The notes under the pieces are model-generated. The model saw nothing but the letters and a program-made list of their open reading frames with translations. It was not told the DNA's origin and did no database searches. A DNA stretch of 64,000 bases, taken from Haloplanus aerogenes. Lineage in GTDB: Archaea > Halobacteriota > Halobacteria > Halobacteriales > Haloferacaceae. This document shows positions 63,001 to 64,000 of the stretch, piece by piece; position 1 is the stretch's first letter; every line of letters starts with the position of its first letter. The stretch spans positions 2,852,001 to 2,916,000 of the forward strand of contig NZ_CP034145.1 in the NCBI RefSeq assembly GCF_003856835.1. Reading direction: 5' to 3'. The position numbers were made by a program, and so were the translations under genes.

Positions 63001-63057
63001 GATCACTACGACGAGAAACCCCCCACGCCCGTCGAGATGCTCGACCGGGCGCTCTAG
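60046..63057 (+). CDS. Fused FAD-linked and Fe-S D-lactate dehydrogenase-type protein
   Basis: 1003 residues from the ATG at 60046. The N-terminal 550 residues are an FAD-binding type 4 (GlcD/D-LDH) domain: PRGGGTSLAGQTVN, GGAIGNNSTGSHSLKYG, and the late GEHGDGRARTQWN. Two 4Fe-4S segments follow (CHGCGGCRGPQETTGGVMCP and CIGCKGCSKDCPSEVD), and the CCG domain (HGHCHQKAT, SGCCGMAGSFGYEAEHY) ends the protein. It oxidises D-lactate (or 2-hydroxyacids), passing electrons to the quinone pool. Confidence 0.92.
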   Translation: MATTGDAPDDPSSAGDYDYQSDDVDRPGMVDDLDGLIDGDVRFDDYSRQLYATDASAYEMTPVGVVVPTSTADVVAVVEYCAEREIPVLPRGGGTSLAGQTVNEAVVIDFSREMTDVLEMDPEARRARAQPGVKLGDLNAELAPHGLKFAPDPAWGDKSVLGGAIGNNSTGSHSLKYGKTDAYVEEVEAVLADGTVTTFGEVTLDELREGADSDGNLAERFYAEVARIVDEETDEVREKYPDLKRNVSGYNLDRLIDEAETGSVNLARLLAGSEGTLAIITEATVSLEPVPGTKAIGLLTYDDLIDAMEDVAPILDHDPAAVEVLDDVLLDLARETAEFRDVVGMLPEGTDSVLLVEFYAESDEEGRQKVADLIADRVPDGDSEADPSDGATDLTAAPRRARTAMEAHDAETREKFWKMRKSGLPILLGRTTDAKHIAFIEDTAIPAENLPAYVADFQEMLDDHDTFASYYAHAGPGVLHIRPLVNTKTVEGIDQMESIADAATDLVVKYNGSVSGEHGDGRARTQWNRKLYGERLWQTFRDLKTAVDPDWLLNPGTVCGDVDMTENLRFDADYEFDAGFDPALNWDNENGLQGMVELCHGCGGCRGPQETTGGVMCPTYRASQEEITATRGRANLLRQAMSGDLDDDAADVEFMHEVLDLCIGCKGCSKDCPSEVDLAKLKAEVTHEHHQRHGSSLRDKLFANIDALNALGSALAPVSNWAAKVPGARVVMEKTVGIAKERSLPTFHRESLTEWFDARGGAQVRESEAAHRVLLFPDAYTTYNAPAAGKAAVRVLEAANVHVAIPDDVTGSGRPPFSKGFLDRAREQARTNVDALAPRIRDGWDAVVVEPSDAVMFQSDYRDLLTGDDVDTVATNTYGVMEYLDAFRLDESLALDAPAESLTYHGHCHQKATQKDHHAVGVLRRAGYAVDPLDSGCCGMAGSFGYEAEHYSMSKAIGKILFEQVDDSDGDRVVAPGASCRTQLEDHYDEKPPTPVEMLDRAL

Positions 63058-63815
63058 AGCGGCGTCGCCGACTGCCACAGCCGTTCGTGGAGGTCCCGCG
63101 CCCACCGCGTCGCCGCCGGATCGTCGGTGCCGACGAACCCGCGAGGTGTGCCGTCGAGATAGAGGACGAGCCCCACTTCGGGCCCGTCCGGCGTCTCCGC
63201 GAGGACGAGCGTCACGGGCTCGTCACGGTCGGTGCGTCGGATGTCGATGCGGCCGAGGTCGAGCGCTTCGCGCAAGTCGCCGGGACGGGTCGAGCGCTGT
63301 TGGTCGACGACCCGATCCGTGACGACGAACGTCCCGGTCATCCCGTCGAGTACCTGATTGTGGTAGACGCGGGCGTTCCGGGAGAGATGTCTGGCGGAGT
63401 AGACGGAGACGTGCGTGGCGTCCGCGACGAGGGCGGCCACGCACTCGACGGGTCGGTGCGGCGCGTGCGGGCGCGGCTCGACGACTCGCGCGTCGTCGAA
63501 GAGGGCGGGGTCGACGTCGATCCCGACTTCGATTCCGTCGAAAAGCGACGCGACGTCGGCGAAGCGACCGATCCGCTCGATCCGCCGGTCGTGTTCGTCG
63601 AGCGCCAGCCGACCCGGCACCGTCAGCTGGTAGCCGTCCGCCGTCGCGGCGACGAACCCGAGCATGGACAGGTCACGGAGCGACCGCTCGGCCGTCGACC
63701 GCGAGACGCCGATCCGTTCCGCCAGTTCCGCCTTCGAGGCCGACGCCACGGCCAGGGCACGAAGAGTCTCGGTGCGACGCTCGACGACCGCCGCGGGTGA
63801 ATCATCGCCTATCAT
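63054..63815 (-). CDS. Winged-helix regulator (lactate island, right end)
   Basis: 253 residues. AVASASKAELAERIGVSRSTAERSLRDLSMLGFV (22-55) is an HTH. The remainder is a soluble effector-type domain resembling other haloarchaeal HTH-plus-sensor regulators. It overlaps the dehydrogenase stop by 4 nt, tail to tail. A palindrome CTATCA-TC-TGATAG (63809-63822) covers its start codon, a possible autoregulatory operator. Confidence 0.8.
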   Translation of the reverse strand: MIGDDSPAAVVERRTETLRALAVASASKAELAERIGVSRSTAERSLRDLSMLGFVAATADGYQLTVPGRLALDEHDRRIERIGRFADVASLFDGIEVGIDVDPALFDDARVVEPRPHAPHRPVECVAALVADATHVSVYSARHLSRNARVYHNQVLDGMTGTFVVTDRVVDQQRSTRPGDLREALDLGRIDIRRTDRDEPVTLVLAETPDGPEVGLVLYLDGTPRGFVGTDDPAATRWARDLHERLWQSATPL

Positions 63816-63844
63816 CTGATAGATCTACAAAACGCTTATATATC
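63809..63844 (-). promoter_or_regulatory. Start-codon palindrome and TATA box of the right-end regulator
   Basis: CTATCA (63809-63814) with TGATAG (63817-63822) overlaps the regulator ATG, and on the minus strand TATATAAGCG lies 21-29 nt upstream of it (63836-63844), suiting a leaderless promoter. Binding of the regulator here would repress itself; this is inference. Confidence 0.5.
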
Positions 63845-64000
63845 ATTGGTCACTCGATGCGGTGTTTCGCGAGGGGTAACATGAAGATATCGACGAATGT
63901 GTTTAATAATGCCGGGGTGCCTCTGACACACGGGGTCGTGGCGGGTTGCCCGGCCCGCCGTTCGATCCGCTGCTCGACGCCCGGCGGATTCGCCCGGATC
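63816..64000 (+). other. Right edge: no gene resolved
   Basis: After the promoter, an ATG at 63881 opens a frame to the window end (MKISTNVFNNAGVPLTHGVV) with unusual codon use. Another frame gives a Pro-rich stretch. I cannot decide which, if any, is coding; sequence beyond 64000 is needed. Confidence 0.3.

Noticed and set aside
60025-63105. 1026-residue minus-strand ORF opposite the D-lactate dehydrogenase
   Set aside because: An antisense frame kept open by GC-rich codon bias; the plus strand carries clear FAD and Fe-S motifs.

Overview
The window comes from a halophilic archaeon (class Halobacteria). The DNA is GC-rich with G/C at third codon positions, and the proteins are very rich in Asp and Glu. 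The gene set is typically archaeal and haloarchaeal: GatD, MptA, aIF2-beta, an initiator tRNA with an A1:U72 pair, halocyanin-type blue copper proteins, a Bat-like HTH-10 regulator, TrmB, and short-leader or leaderless genes. I cannot name the genus from the sequence alone.

Layout. 1-9.1 kb is ordinary chromosome: nitroreductase fragment, UspA, cupin, regulator, membrane proteins, gatD with a GNAT enzyme, and two flavoprotein oxidoreductases. 9.2-12.3 kb is a three-gene proton-translocating transhydrogenase operon preceded by a tiny ORF that overlaps its first start codon. 12.4-17.1 kb has small haloarchaeal genes, mptA, TrmB, a thioredoxin-domain protein and FxsA. 17.2-22.5 kb is accessory DNA. 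An integrated element sits in tRNA-Ile between two perfect 88-bp direct repeats; it carries a tyrosine recombinase, HicAB, a Usp-like protein, a small AbrB-like protein and a frameshifted zinc-ribbon gene. Outside the right repeat lie an intact copy of that zinc-ribbon gene, a VapBC pair and a hicB fragment, which look like the remains of a related older element.

22.7-30.2 kb holds regulators, a halocyanin, a tandem UspA and the divergent pair cyclic-2,3-diphosphoglycerate-synthetase-like protein / carbamate kinase. 30.5-36 kb carries tRNA-iMet, an ABC exporter, aIF2-beta and conserved small proteins. 36.2-38.2 kb is an arsenic cluster (arsR-acr3-arsC). 38.2-42.6 kb has an 8-oxoguanine glycosylase, an APC permease and thrS. 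42.9-49.9 kb contains a response regulator with a frameshifted neighbour, a DUF2182/DUF1326 pair, a blue copper protein, a glutaredoxin-like protein and a Rieske/cytochrome b operon that probably belongs to the respiratory chain.

50.2-52.8 kb has tRNA-Lys, a DHH phosphoesterase and small genes. 52.8-63.8 kb is a lactate-utilisation island: LUD-domain LutC and LutB-type proteins, a non-canonical Nramp-like transporter, an HTH regulator, lactate permease, a fused FAD/Fe-S D-lactate-dehydrogenase-type protein and a second regulator. The intergenic region between the first regulator and the permease holds helically phased operator-like repeats.

The least explained signals are two tRNA-adjacent modules, next to tRNA-iMet and tRNA-Lys. 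Each carries a 20-nt copy of its tRNA 3' end plus an inverted copy of the T-arm. No wholly new protein system is evident. The strongest candidates for new biology are these tRNA-tail modules, the structured leader at 35.0-35.2 kb, and the lactate locus with its Nramp-like transporter lacking metal ligands.
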